From the NCBI RefSeq assembly GCF_900460315.1, contig NZ_UHIO01000001.1, positions 644,001 through 708,000 on the forward strand: 64,000 bases of DNA. The letters are read 5' to 3'. The position numbers were made by a program, and so were the translations under genes. This stretch comes from Veillonella criceti. GTDB lineage: Bacteria; Bacillota; Negativicutes; Veillonellales; Veillonellaceae. This document shows, piece by piece, positions 36,128 to 44,921 of the stretch. The notes under the pieces are model-generated. The model had not been told where the DNA came from. It was given only the letters and a program-made list of their open reading frames with translations, and did not search any database. Each line of letters starts with the position of its first letter. Positions within the stretch are counted from its first letter, which is position 1.

Positions 36128-36829
36128 CTATTTTTCAGTATAATAATTATCTAAAGAAGCACTAACTATTTCAGATTTTGCCATATTTTCTATCTCTTCT
36201 TCATCATTATTAAATTTCTGATGTAATATAGCAGGCGCCATTCCTCCATTAACATAATCGTTTATACAATTAGGTAGTTTATCTCCATATACAGTTAATA
36301 AATAATTCAGTACATTTAAACTTATGCAGCCAATAAGAATTCCTAATATCATACCAACCAATACATCTGTAGGAAAATGTGCATATAAATAAATTCTTGA
36401 GATCCCGATAAAAGCAGCTAAACCAAGTCCCCAATAGCGTCTAGGAATTTTATCTAACATTAAGATTGTAGCTATAGCAAAAGATGACCAAGTGTGACCT
36501 GAGGGAAATGAATAGCCCTGAGGGGCTGTAATTAATAATTGTAACGTTGGTTGCCATTCAAAAGGTCGAATACGTCCTACTAAAGGCTTAATTCCTAAAT
36601 TACAAATTAAAAAGCCTAATGCTAACGCTACTACAATAGCGATACCAGTCTTGCGATACTCTGATCGCCAAAGTAAATAAATCCCTACGGCAATCCAAAT
36701 AACGCCACTATCCCCTAAAGTAGTAATCGTAATCATGAATGAATCCAACCAATTTGTATGCCCATGTAACCAAATATAATTTAAAATAGCAAAATCAACT
36801 TGTTGTATATAATTTAATACACTCTCCAT
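36128..36829 (-). CDS. PAP2-family membrane phosphatase
   Basis: A 233-residue membrane phosphatase with about five or six helices. The three PAP2 motifs are present: KPLVGRIRPF (about 85-94), PSGHTWSS (about 111-118) and SRIYLYAHFPTDVLVG (about 143-158). Likely substrates are undecaprenyl diphosphate or another lipid phosphate at the outer face of the inner membrane. It is first of a two-gene operon with the glycosyltransferase. The C-terminal ~50 residues after the last helix are a soluble extension. BcrC-type and lipid A phosphatases cannot be told apart here. Confidence 0.85.
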   Translation of the reverse strand: MESVLNYIQQVDFAILNYIWLHGHTNWLDSFMITITTLGDSGVIWIAVGIYLLWRSEYRKTGIAIVVALALGFLICNLGIKPLVGRIRPFEWQPTLQLLITAPQGYSFPSGHTWSSFAIATILMLDKIPRRYWGLGLAAFIGISRIYLYAHFPTDVLVGMILGILIGCISLNVLNYLLTVYGDKLPNCINDYVNGGMAPAILHQKFNNDEEEIENMAKSEIVSASLDNYYTEK

Positions 36830-36942
36830 ACTATGCCTCCTGGATTTTTCTATATAGATAGTATATAAAGGCTTATTAAACTCTCCTTACAACAAATTTA
36901 AATTATAAATAAACTTTCTATTACTAATTTTAAAATTCAACA

Positions 36943-36980
36943 ATAAAAAGCTATTATCGACCATCGCCAATAATAGCTTC
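36943..36980 (-). terminator. Terminator of the two-component operon
   Basis: A stem AAGCTATTAT (from 36948) with ATAATAGCTT (to 36979) is followed on the minus strand by TTTTTATTG. It lies about 100 nt after the response-regulator stop. Confidence 0.75.
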
Positions 36981-37075
36981 TATACTCATCCTATACAATT
37001 ATCCTTCTTAAATACATCTACTTATTGTATGATAAAGAGTCTGCTTCACCCTATAAGATACATGCCTTAACATTC

Positions 37076-37771
37076 TTATAATTTAAACCGATATCCTGCC
37101 CCCCATACAGTTTCAATATACTGAGGATTACTAGGATCATCTTCAATTTTTTCACGCAATCGATTAATATGAACTGGCACCGTCGCTACATCCCCAATAG
37201 CATCAAGCCCCCAAATCCGTTCATATAGAGTTTCTTTATCAAAGACTAAATCCCCATTACGCACTAAGAATAATAATAGCTCATATTCCTTATTTTTAAG
37301 ATTAATTTCTTGGTTGCGCACAAATACACGATGTGAACCTGGTTGAATTTGTAAATGACCTACTTGGATTTCAGCTAACGTATCTGCCTGTTGCCCCTGC
37401 TTCAATCGGTCATACTGTGCCAAATTTGCCTTTACACGAGCCACTAAAATACTAGGTGAAAACGGCTTTTCAATATAATCATCAGCGCCAAGACCTAAAC
37501 CACGAATCTTATCAATGTCTTCTTGTTTAGCCGTCACCATAAGAATCGGAATATCTAACGTTTTGCGTAATTGTTTACAAATTTCAAATCCATCTATAGT
37601 AGGTAACATAACATCTAATAAAATTAAATCAAAATTCCCTGTTAATGCCATGCTTAACCCTTCGGCACCATCATGGGCTAAGGCCACTTCAAACTGACTA
37701 AGTTTTAAATAATCTCGCTCAATTTCAGCAATCGCTTGGTCATCTTCGATAATCAAGATTCGTTTAGACAC
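37076..37771 (-). CDS. OmpR/PhoB-family response regulator
   Basis: A 231-residue response regulator. The receiver (1-120) has the acidic pocket IIEDD, phospho-acceptor Asp in LILLDVMLPTIDG (about 53), and Thr and Lys in MVTAKQ and IEKPFSP. The winged-helix DNA-binding domain (about 135-231) has LKNKEYELLLFLVRNG and VPVHINRLREKIE. It follows the histidine kinase gene by 53 nt. The operon also encodes an antiporter and an unknown protein, so pH, ion or envelope stress is a plausible input, but that is inference. Confidence 0.93.
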   Translation of the reverse strand: MSKRILIIEDDQAIAEIERDYLKLSQFEVALAHDGAEGLSMALTGNFDLILLDVMLPTIDGFEICKQLRKTLDIPILMVTAKQEDIDKIRGLGLGADDYIEKPFSPSILVARVKANLAQYDRLKQGQQADTLAEIQVGHLQIQPGSHRVFVRNQEINLKNKEYELLLFLVRNGDLVFDKETLYERIWGLDAIGDVATVPVHINRLREKIEDDPSNPQYIETVWGAGYRFKL

Positions 37772-37824
37772 AATAGTTCCTCCTTCAATGTATAGTAATA
37801 AACTAGCTGTTATTATTTCAGTTC

Positions 37825-39288
37825 TTAGTGATTATCTGCTTTAGTATAACGCGGAATCCTCATTACAATCTGTAATCCATGCGGTTCCACCTGCGCAGCA
37901 TTAATAGACCCCTTCATTTGTTGTACCATCTTTTTCACAATGGCAAGACCTAGACCACTGCCTTTATGAGGATTACTACGTGCCATATCATCACGATAAA
38001 ACACATCAAATAATCGTTCTAGATTAGAAGCGGTCGTTCCCGGTCCATCATCGGCTACACACACAATAACAACATCGTTTTGCTGTTCACACACAATTTG
38101 TAAATGCCCCATATCATTAGTTTTGTATTTTACACTATTATCTGCCAAATTCATTAAAATATGACGAATTTGAAACGGATCAGCCCAAATTTTAAAGGTA
38201 TCCCCCACTAACCGATAACTTACATAGAGTCCTTTATTCCCATAGGATACACCCTCATTACGGACAAAATTTATTATTTCTTGCCCTAAATCAACTTCTT
38301 CAGGATAATTGGGATACTCTTCCATTTCCATTTTAGAAAATGTAAATAGATTACTAATCATTCGTTCCATTTCATCGGCTTTAGTCTGAATCATACGAAT
38401 ATACTTAGCTTCTAATTCAGGTGTAGTAGCAATACCGTCTTGAATGCCTTCAGCATACGCTTTAATAGAAGTTAGCGGTGACCGTAAATCATGCGATATA
38501 CCTGCTAATAGCTCTTTTCTATTGTTTTCCTGCTTTTGGATAAGTTCTACTGACTCTTTAAGTCGTTGTGCCATATCATTAAAATCATCACAAATTGGTG
38601 CAAATTCATCCTTGCCCGTATACGAAAGTTTAACTTCTAAATTGCCATCACGAATCTGGCGCACGCCCTTAGCTAATAAATCAAGAGCACTCCGAATCCG
38701 ATGAAATACAAAGCGAGTTAATAAACGATTGGCCATAAGTATGCCAACTACAACGACACAAAAAATAAAAATTAGCGTCCATTTTACCGTATTCTTAGCG
38801 GGCCACACATGAGGGTGTATTTCAGAGCCAAAAATATACACCCTATAATTCCCGTGCAAAGTTTGAATATCTCTAAGCGCTACAGCATGCGTACCAACTG
38901 AAACAATCCCATTTTCTTTTAATTGCATAGCTAACTCTTGTAACTGATTAGTATATACATCAGGCTCTTCGCCCCACCCCCACATTTTATGTTCAGAATC
39001 TTCAATATAAACAGTATAGCCTGTAAGCAGCCGTAACGAACTGCCTACATCAGATAATTTAGGATCACGTCCTTGTGCCGAGGTTTCTTTTAATTTACCT
39101 TCAATTTGTGTTAATAAAAAAGAACTTGTTTTTTCAAAATCATCTAAATCTCGTACTCCAATATTATTTTCTTGTACAATAGGTACCCAAAGTGCCGTAA
39201 TTGTGAAAAAACTAATAATTAACGCAATTAATACAGGGATACCAATCATCAGAAAGTTAGAAATGGTTAATCGCCGTTTAATCGTCAT
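37825..39288 (-). CDS. Membrane sensor histidine kinase
   Basis: A 487-residue kinase. Transmembrane helix 1 (about 12-36) and helix 2 (about 172-192) bracket a ~135-residue periplasmic sensor of unknown fold. A HAMP domain follows (about 195-250), then an H-box with phospho-His (AGISHDLRSPLTSIKAY, about 268), and an ATPase domain with the N-box (NLADNSVKY), G1 (VADDGPG) and G2 (GSGLGLAIVKK). It begins 3 nt after the antiporter stop and precedes its response regulator. The sensor domain gives no clear ligand clue. Confidence 0.93.
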   Translation of the reverse strand: MTIKRRLTISNFLMIGIPVLIALIISFFTITALWVPIVQENNIGVRDLDDFEKTSSFLLTQIEGKLKETSAQGRDPKLSDVGSSLRLLTGYTVYIEDSEHKMWGWGEEPDVYTNQLQELAMQLKENGIVSVGTHAVALRDIQTLHGNYRVYIFGSEIHPHVWPAKNTVKWTLIFIFCVVVVGILMANRLLTRFVFHRIRSALDLLAKGVRQIRDGNLEVKLSYTGKDEFAPICDDFNDMAQRLKESVELIQKQENNRKELLAGISHDLRSPLTSIKAYAEGIQDGIATTPELEAKYIRMIQTKADEMERMISNLFTFSKMEMEEYPNYPEEVDLGQEIINFVRNEGVSYGNKGLYVSYRLVGDTFKIWADPFQIRHILMNLADNSVKYKTNDMGHLQIVCEQQNDVVIVCVADDGPGTTASNLERLFDVFYRDDMARSNPHKGSGLGLAIVKKMVQQMKGSINAAQVEPHGLQIVMRIPRYTKADNH

Positions 39289-39291
39289 CCG

Positions 39292-40653
39292 CTATCGCTC
39301 CTGTCCATCATAGGTAAGCCATCGTTTATAAAAATAATCCATACAAATCGCTCCTATTGGCGAAGTTATTACAATGGCCATGGCCGAAGCTGCTAGTACT
39401 AAAGGACCACTCGAAAGACCCAATGCTAAAGGAATCCCTCCAATAGCAGCCTGCACGGTCGCTTTCGGTGCATAGGAAATAGCACAATACGCTCTTTCCT
39501 TTCGATTTAATGGAGTCTTCCATAATGAAATAACTACCCCCATCGTACGCCCTACTAAACCAAGAGCAATCACGGCTATTAACATACCACTCATACTAAG
39601 CATATAGGTTGTATCAATAGCAGCCCCCACCAATACAAATAAAATAATCTCTATAGGAATCCAAAGTTGGTTTACCATACGATTTAGCATTTGCCCCAGT
39701 TCATAAGATACTTGCCCTTTTACAACGCTAGCCATAATCATAATAGCTAACAATCCTGAAACAGATACCAAAGGTTTTAACCAATTACTTATAGCGACTA
39801 ATACAAATGAAACGGCTACAATAACAGTTAACAATAGCGTTGCTTGTTGAGGTGTTACTAAAAATTCTTTAACGGTCCTAGTCTCTTTAGCTTTTACTTT
39901 AGCTTTTTCTTTGTCATTAACTATATTTTGTACGTCCTTATGTAATAATAGCCTACTCAACTTCAGTATCTTAGCTTTAGAGATAGTTGGTGCACTATGA
40001 CTCATATATTTAGCAATATACGCTACAATAAAGCCACTTACTAAGCCCAATATAATCCCTCCAACTAAGGCCACTGGCACTTGACCAAAAGCTTCCAGAG
40101 CCCCTAAACCCTCAGGAGCTTCTACATGAGCTTCTACTAATGTCAACACAAGTGAAAACACCACTACAACGACAATATCTTCTAATGAAGAAGCTACCAT
40201 AATTAATTGGGGAATTTTTTTAGCAATACCATATTTTTCTTCAATTAGATGAATCATTCGAAATACAACTACGGCTGGTGAAACGGCACATACAGCTGTA
40301 GCCAGTAATACGGCCTCTAATCCATGTAAATTGAAAATAGTTAATCCCAAATAAGTTAAGACAACAAGCTCCAACAAAACAGGCACGGTAGACATCATCA
40401 GTAAGGGACGCCCTAAATTCCAAATATCTCGTAAATTAATCGCTAAGCCAGCCTTAACTAAAATAATAAGCAATGCCATTTGTCGTAAGTCTGGCGAAAT
40501 CGTTAGCATCGTGCTATCTAAGCAATTATACCCTTGAGGACCTAATAGTAACCCTGCTAACATAAGCCCTATAATTGTAGGCAGTTGAATACGGCGGCAC
40601 AGCCCTGCTAGAGCTGCCCCACCTAATAAAATAAAACCTAAAGAGGTTAACAC
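39292..40653 (-). CDS. CPA2-family cation:proton antiporter
   Basis: A 453-residue membrane protein with about 12 helices of the Na+/H+ exchanger fold (LPTIIGLMLAGLLLGPQGY at the N-terminus). A charged cytoplasmic loop of about 45 residues sits near 225-270 (HKDVQNIVNDKEKAKVKAKE), and there is no C-terminal TrkA-N domain. It likely exchanges Na+ or K+ for H+. Co-transcription with a two-component system suggests that ion or pH homeostasis is sensed by the pair, or that the antiporter modulates the sensor. Ion specificity cannot be inferred. Confidence 0.85.
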   Translation of the reverse strand: MLTSLGFILLGGAALAGLCRRIQLPTIIGLMLAGLLLGPQGYNCLDSTMLTISPDLRQMALLIILVKAGLAINLRDIWNLGRPLLMMSTVPVLLELVVLTYLGLTIFNLHGLEAVLLATAVCAVSPAVVVFRMIHLIEEKYGIAKKIPQLIMVASSLEDIVVVVVFSLVLTLVEAHVEAPEGLGALEAFGQVPVALVGGIILGLVSGFIVAYIAKYMSHSAPTISKAKILKLSRLLLHKDVQNIVNDKEKAKVKAKETRTVKEFLVTPQQATLLLTVIVAVSFVLVAISNWLKPLVSVSGLLAIMIMASVVKGQVSYELGQMLNRMVNQLWIPIEIILFVLVGAAIDTTYMLSMSGMLIAVIALGLVGRTMGVVISLWKTPLNRKERAYCAISYAPKATVQAAIGGIPLALGLSSGPLVLAASAMAIVITSPIGAICMDYFYKRWLTYDGQER

Positions 40654-40664
40654 ACTAAGACCTC

Positions 40665-41870
40665 CTAATAGTCAAAATCATTTTTATCTTCCAAATCTAA
40701 TCGTTTTATAACCGATTTAATCTTATCCATAGGATACGGTGCTTTCTCAACTTGATGATATTCAATAGCTGTCACCAAACCACGATTAGTATGTCCATAA
40801 GCTCCAACAGGTACCAATACCCAGTCACCTGTATTGATGTTTTCATCATTGCATAAATACGCATATGTTTGGCCATGCTCTGAAAATTTTATAAGAGCAA
40901 AACGACGATCAGAAGCTAATCTAACTTCTCTCTCATAATATTTTTCTTGAAACATTTCCCCCAACAATATATACGATTCTAAATCCTCAAGATACGTGTC
41001 AATAAACTTCCACCAATCAATAGGTAAATGATATCGATCAAAGCTATCTTCACACACATAAGTAACGCCTTTTTTACTGTGTGTCTCAATCCAATATGTA
41101 ATCTTCATGTTCTCATTAGCCGGCTCATCGACCAATATAGTCGGCTCCCGTTTATCTATAAAAGCAGTAGCTCCCAATGAGTTCAAAATATCTAATACCA
41201 ATGGATTCATCTCTAAAATTTGCTGAGTCTTACAACCATCCGAATGCCAAATTGTATAGATTAACTGATTAGTATTGCGAAATAATTGAAATTGTTCCTT
41301 ATGATGATTACTCTGAAATGGCTCTCCTTTTGAAAAATCCCACCCTTCATCACGGAAATATGTTCGCGTTTCCCTCTCATAATTAATCGTTAATTCATCC
41401 AGACGATCAGGATTACCATCAAATAAGTACAAATCGGATACATCTAACAAATCTCGAATAATATCACAAATATTATGACCTTCATAATAACGAATATCAT
41501 TAAAAAATAATGGTCCTGTAAATGGTATAGAACTCTTATTTTGACTGATTAAATTAATTTCCCAATACCCTACATCTGTAACAAACATATACTCATGTTC
41601 AGCTTGCAAATAATATCCAATATAATCAAAAATTTTTTTCATGGTTTCAATAGGTAAGGAAATCTTTTTGTCTTCAATTACAGAATATGGTTTACAGCCA
41701 TTTCCAAAAGTAAAACGCTGAATTCTAGCATAGCCATCCCGCCTAATCGTTAGCTGTTGTTCAATTTCATCTTTCTCATCTAATATTCCAAACACTATAG
41801 CATTTGATACTATATGAATTTCATTAAATCCTTCATCCCACAAAGATCTATAACTGCTCAAAAGAACCAC
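40665..41870 (-). CDS. Uncharacterised 401-residue protein
   Basis: A soluble acidic protein with no signal peptide or membrane helix. The last ~85 residues (RFALIKFSEHGQTYAYLCNDE, GDWVLVPVGAYGHTNRGLV) look like a small beta-barrel that resembles the N-terminal fold of PriA helicase and recurs in Clostridia hypothetical proteins. The N-terminal ~300 residues are unfamiliar and rich in aromatic and acidic residues. It is the first gene of the run leading into the antiporter and two-component genes (11-nt gap). Function unknown. Confidence 0.75.
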   Translation of the reverse strand: MVLLSSYRSLWDEGFNEIHIVSNAIVFGILDEKDEIEQQLTIRRDGYARIQRFTFGNGCKPYSVIEDKKISLPIETMKKIFDYIGYYLQAEHEYMFVTDVGYWEINLISQNKSSIPFTGPLFFNDIRYYEGHNICDIIRDLLDVSDLYLFDGNPDRLDELTINYERETRTYFRDEGWDFSKGEPFQSNHHKEQFQLFRNTNQLIYTIWHSDGCKTQQILEMNPLVLDILNSLGATAFIDKREPTILVDEPANENMKITYWIETHSKKGVTYVCEDSFDRYHLPIDWWKFIDTYLEDLESYILLGEMFQEKYYEREVRLASDRRFALIKFSEHGQTYAYLCNDENINTGDWVLVPVGAYGHTNRGLVTAIEYHQVEKAPYPMDKIKSVIKRLDLEDKNDFDY

Positions 41871-41977
41871 TCCTTATTCATCTGAATCCATTTATTACCT
41901 ATCTCATCAGAATATGTTCCCATCGCTTGTATTCTTTACATTATAATTTGCTTATATATCTAATAAAATATATTTTC

Positions 41978-42592
41978 TTAAATATTCACCATAGATACCA
42001 TTAAAATACCTTCGCCCACTTTAATATGAGCGGTACCTTGCCACTCATTGCTCACACCAATAGGGAATGTATTTTTTAACGTAGCATTTGTTAGTTCATA
42101 CGTTGTGCCAGTGACAGTAACATTTTTACATTCATCAGTCATAGCTAATACAGATAATGAACAATCTTCTCTTGGTTCGATAATAAGTTCACCATGATTA
42201 ATAAAATAACTATCCGTATCTTGATTAACCATACGCACTACAGCGCCTCGGCTTGCTGCATACATAGCCGCCTGTACATTACCCATTAAATGATCAAAAC
42301 GTCCACCAAAAGCACAATATAAGGTTAGATCTAAATATTCATTATCTAAAGCATACCGAATAGCAGCCATCGTATCCGTATCATCTTTCATCGTTGGTAA
42401 ATCAAGAGTTGGAATCCCCTCAGTGACAACACCATGATACGAATCAAAGTCGCCCACCATTAAATCCGGCTCTAAATTATACTCTTTTAAATACGCATAC
42501 CCTCTATCACAAGCAATAATAAAATCAGCTGTATCAATTCCGTCTAAGGTGGAAAATAAGCCCCCTAATACAATGGCACAATGTTTTTTCAT
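41978..42592 (-). CDS. thiN: Thiamine diphosphokinase
   Basis: A 204-residue thiamine pyrophosphokinase: thiamine + ATP gives thiamine diphosphate. The catalytic half has FIIACDRGYAYL, PDLMVGDFDSY and the Asp-rich motif LPTMKDDTDTMAAIR with GGRFDHLMGN (about 28-105). The C-terminal half is the thiamine-binding beta-sandwich. It appears monocistronic, and no TPP riboswitch is visible in the 200 bp upstream, so thiamine control of this gene is not suggested. Confidence 0.93.
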   Translation of the reverse strand: MKKHCAIVLGGLFSTLDGIDTADFIIACDRGYAYLKEYNLEPDLMVGDFDSYHGVVTEGIPTLDLPTMKDDTDTMAAIRYALDNEYLDLTLYCAFGGRFDHLMGNVQAAMYAASRGAVVRMVNQDTDSYFINHGELIIEPREDCSLSVLAMTDECKNVTVTGTTYELTNATLKNTFPIGVSNEWQGTAHIKVGEGILMVSMVNI

Positions 42593-42713
42593 AGATGGTC
42601 TCCTAAGTATACACTCATATATGATTTACTATACACTAAACAGCCAAAGAATGAAATAGATACTACCAAAAGTGCCTTAATATTTATTAACTCTTTGTTA
42701 AATTTTTCTTAAA

Positions 42714-42772
42714 CTAAAAAGAGACTGTAACGCAATGCTAGATAACCTCTGCATTCATTACAGCCTCTTTTT
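42714..42772 (-). terminator. Terminator of the DoxX gene
   Basis: An imperfect long hairpin (AAAAAGAGACTGTAA from 42716, TTACAGCCTCTTTTT to 42772) with a T5 tract on the minus strand, about 25 nt after the DoxX stop. Confidence 0.75.
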
Positions 42773-42796
42773 AGAAAATTTTTTATGCTTTTTATA

Positions 42797-43216
42797 TTAG
42801 CCTTTATGCGCTAATTTGTGGTCCATACTGAAACGACCAGGGCCAGCAATTAACAACATAATAGCACCAAACATCATTTGAGATGGATAATCCCAAGCAA
42901 AGAAGCCATTACCTAAAGCTAACACTGTAGCTACAAATAATGTGCCAATAATAAGTAAAGCTCCCAAACGAGTAGCCAATCCTAATACAACTAATAAACC
43001 ACCGATTAATTCAGCAGCCGCTGCCATAGCACCAAGCACTAGATAACCGCCAGTAATGCCAAACACACCTAACATACTGCCTACGCCGTATAAAGACTGT
43101 TCCCCACCAGCAAATTTCAAATACCCATGAGCCATCATAGATAAGCCAAATACAATGCGATAAAACAACAAACCATTATCTTGATACCGGAATAAATTCT
43201 TCAATAAAATATTCAT
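42797..43216 (-). CDS. DoxX-family membrane protein
   Basis: A 139-residue protein with four membrane helices and the family pattern (FYRIVFGLSMMAHGYLKF at the start, LGAMAAAAELIGGLLVVLGLATR centrally). DoxX proteins are quinone-linked or redox-associated membrane proteins often controlled by thiol or redox-responsive regulators. Its own strong promoter (TTGACA-17-TATAAT at 43309-43337) starts just 3' of the rrf2 gene and is overlaid by a TGTAA-N9-(T/A)TACA site. Rrf2-type control is therefore the likely regulation. Confidence 0.85.
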   Translation of the reverse strand: MNILLKNLFRYQDNGLLFYRIVFGLSMMAHGYLKFAGGEQSLYGVGSMLGVFGITGGYLVLGAMAAAAELIGGLLVVLGLATRLGALLIIGTLFVATVLALGNGFFAWDYPSQMMFGAIMLLIAGPGRFSMDHKLAHKG

Positions 43217-43284
43217 ACGTCACAACTCTCTTTCAAACTATATCAACTACACAAATCATAATTTACAAATATACGTTACAAACT

Positions 43285-43345
43285 AGTAACTTTCTTAATT
43301 ACAAGTATATTATATAGTTCTTGAGTTGTAATGTCAATAGATACA
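43285..43345 (-). promoter_or_regulatory. DoxX promoter with paired Rrf2-type sites
   Basis: A -35 TTGACA (43332-43337), 17-bp spacer and a perfect -10 TATAAT (43309-43314). Two 19-bp sites of the form TGTAA-N9-TTACA overlap it: 43327-43345 (over the -35, one mismatch) and 43285-43303 (near the transcription start, one mismatch). Their starts are 42 bp apart. Confidence 0.75.
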
Positions 43346-43347
43346 TT

Positions 43348-43803
43348 TTAATTTTCTTCAGTTTGATTATCTTTTTCAATTTGTGCTTCAGCCTCTTCAA
43401 TAACCGAAGCCAAGGTAATACTCTTTAATTCACGCTCCAATGCATTTTGAATTTGAATTAAACGATAATCCAATACATCATGAATATGATTACCTACAGG
43501 ACAATCTTTAGCCGGATTTTCATGAAAACTAAATAATTGACCATTATCCAAAGAATCTACAGCATTAAAAATATCTAACAACGTAATCTCCGAAGGGCAT
43601 TTGGCAATCTTAATACCAGAACTCCCTTGACGTGAATCAACAAGGCCATGAGCCTTTAGCATAAGCACAATATTACGAATAATTACTGGATTCACATTAA
43701 TACTGCCAGCTAAAAATTTACTAGTTACTTTATAATTCTTCTCGGCAATAGCGATACAAGTAAAAATATGAACCGCTATTGTAAAACGACTGGATATTTG
43801 CAT
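43348..43803 (-). CDS. Rrf2-family transcriptional regulator
   Basis: A 151-residue Rrf2 protein. An N-terminal winged helix (about 1-65: SRFTIAVHIFTCIAIAE, VNPVIIRNIVLMLK) is followed by the dimerisation helix and a Cys-containing segment (HENPAKDCPVGNHIHDVLD, Cys about residue 104). A second Cys is in AKCPSEIT. The family includes cysteine- or Fe-S-based redox sensors. It lies between the DoxX and NAD(P)-binding genes, both of which carry matching palindromes, and a perfect site (43923-43941) lies upstream of its own start. This resembles ywnA-ywnB of Bacillus. Confidence 0.88.
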   Translation of the reverse strand: MQISSRFTIAVHIFTCIAIAEKNYKVTSKFLAGSINVNPVIIRNIVLMLKAHGLVDSRQGSSGIKIAKCPSEITLLDIFNAVDSLDNGQLFSFHENPAKDCPVGNHIHDVLDYRLIQIQNALERELKSITLASVIEEAEAQIEKDNQTEEN

Positions 43804-43922
43804 ATCAAAGCCTCCTTAATTCATGTTACACTCGATAACAATTAAATATATCTCATGAATTACACAGTACGTAAAACTATATCATATATAACAAACGGCA
43901 CTGCATTTCTATCATACACCCT

Positions 43923-43941
43923 TGTAATATTAAATATTACA
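43923..43941. promoter_or_regulatory. Rrf2-type operator upstream of the rrf2 gene
   Basis: TGTAATATTAAATATTACA is symmetric apart from its central base and fits the TGTAA-N9-TTACA pattern exactly. It lies about 120 bp upstream of the regulator start, suggesting autoregulation. Confidence 0.65.
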
Positions 43942-44077
43942 TTTTTAGTATACCATGAATTCATTAAATTTACTATAGCGGTTCAAATTTACACAGTTAT
44001 TTGGACAAAATTTATTCTTTTTTGATTATTTTATAAATAATTTTTAAGTTAATCTCTCTTTTTTAAATATATTATTC

Positions 44078-44707
44078 TTATTTACCGACTACACTAATAC
44101 GTTGTTGTATATGATTACCTTTTTCAATTTCATCTATCATAGCCACTGCGTAATCAGCATAACTAACAACACTTTCACCACGTTCATTAAGAGTAAACTC
44201 TTCGCCACCTAAGATATATTCACCAGTGCGCTTCCCTTCTGGATCAAACTCTGCAGCAGGACTTACAAATGTCCATTTCACATCATTACGTTTGCGAAGT
44301 TCTACTAATTCATCTGTTTGTGCTTTTGCTAATGGATAGTATTCTTTTGGAAACTCTGGAGTATCTAATAACTGAGTTGTGTGTTCTTTATTTACATATA
44401 AACTACCAGCACCACCAACTACCAATAAGCGTGTATTAGTATTAGCAACAGCATCTGCTAAATGCATCAATGACTTAGTGTGTAATTCTAATGTTTCTGG
44501 TGCAAAAGTACCAAATGCATCAACAACAGCATCAAAACCAGCTAAATCAGCAGCCGTAATATCAAAAATATCTTTTTTCACAAACTGCGTAGCTTCTGAT
44601 TTATTTTCGCTACGCGCAAACCCAGTCACTTCAAAGCCACGACGAAGTGCTTCAGCCACTACTAAACGACCTACTTTACCATTAGAACTAACAACTGCAA
44701 TTTTCAT
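44078..44707 (-). CDS. NAD(P)-binding Rossmann protein (YwnB-like)
   Basis: A 209-residue atypical short-chain dehydrogenase/NmrA-like protein. It begins MKIAVVSSNGKVGRLV, a Rossmann nucleotide-binding turn, and continues with GFDAVVDAFGTF and RLLVVGGAGSLYV. It lacks a clear Tyr-x3-Lys catalytic pair, so it may be a reductase with unusual chemistry or a sensor of the NAD(P) pool. Its promoter holds two TGTAA-N9-TTACA sites with the same 42-bp spacing as at DoxX, so both genes probably answer to the Rrf2 protein. Confidence 0.85.
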   Translation of the reverse strand: MKIAVVSSNGKVGRLVVAEALRRGFEVTGFARSENKSEATQFVKKDIFDITAADLAGFDAVVDAFGTFAPETLELHTKSLMHLADAVANTNTRLLVVGGAGSLYVNKEHTTQLLDTPEFPKEYYPLAKAQTDELVELRKRNDVKWTFVSPAAEFDPEGKRTGEYILGGEEFTLNERGESVVSYADYAVAMIDEIEKGNHIQQRISVVGK

Positions 44708-44782
44708 AATAAACGCTCCTTTAATTAATACACAATACCTTTTACATAATTCATTAGGTTTTATTAACTCCGAAGTTTAACT

Positions 44783-44843
44783 TGTAACATTTCTTATTAC
44801 ATATTAATTGTATATCCTTTTAGTTGTAATGTCAATACTTACA
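44783..44843 (-). promoter_or_regulatory. Promoter of the NAD(P)-binding gene with paired Rrf2-type sites
   Basis: A -35 TTGACA (44830-44835), 17-bp spacer and -10 TACAAT (44807-44812). Perfect TGTAA-N9-TTACA sites lie at 44825-44843 and 44783-44801, again 42 bp apart, overlapping the -35 and the region just past the transcription start. Confidence 0.78.
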
Positions 44844-44846
44844 AAA

Positions 44847-44888
44847 CAAAAAAACGACTCCTGCCAGTATCACGGCAAAAAGTCGTTT
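44847..44888 (-). terminator. Terminator of the TerC gene
   Basis: A stem AAACGACT (44852-44859) with AGTCGTTT (44881-44888), strengthened by inner CTGCC/GGC pairing, and a T7 run on the minus strand. It lies 34 nt past the TerC stop and immediately before the next gene's promoter. Confidence 0.8.
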
Positions 44889-44921
44889 CTATTTATTATT
44901 CAAATGTTACTATTAACAAGG

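Noticed and set aside
42593-42796. TPP riboswitch near thiN
   Set aside because: None of the conserved TPP blocks are visible in the region upstream of thiN; what is there is the DoxX terminator.
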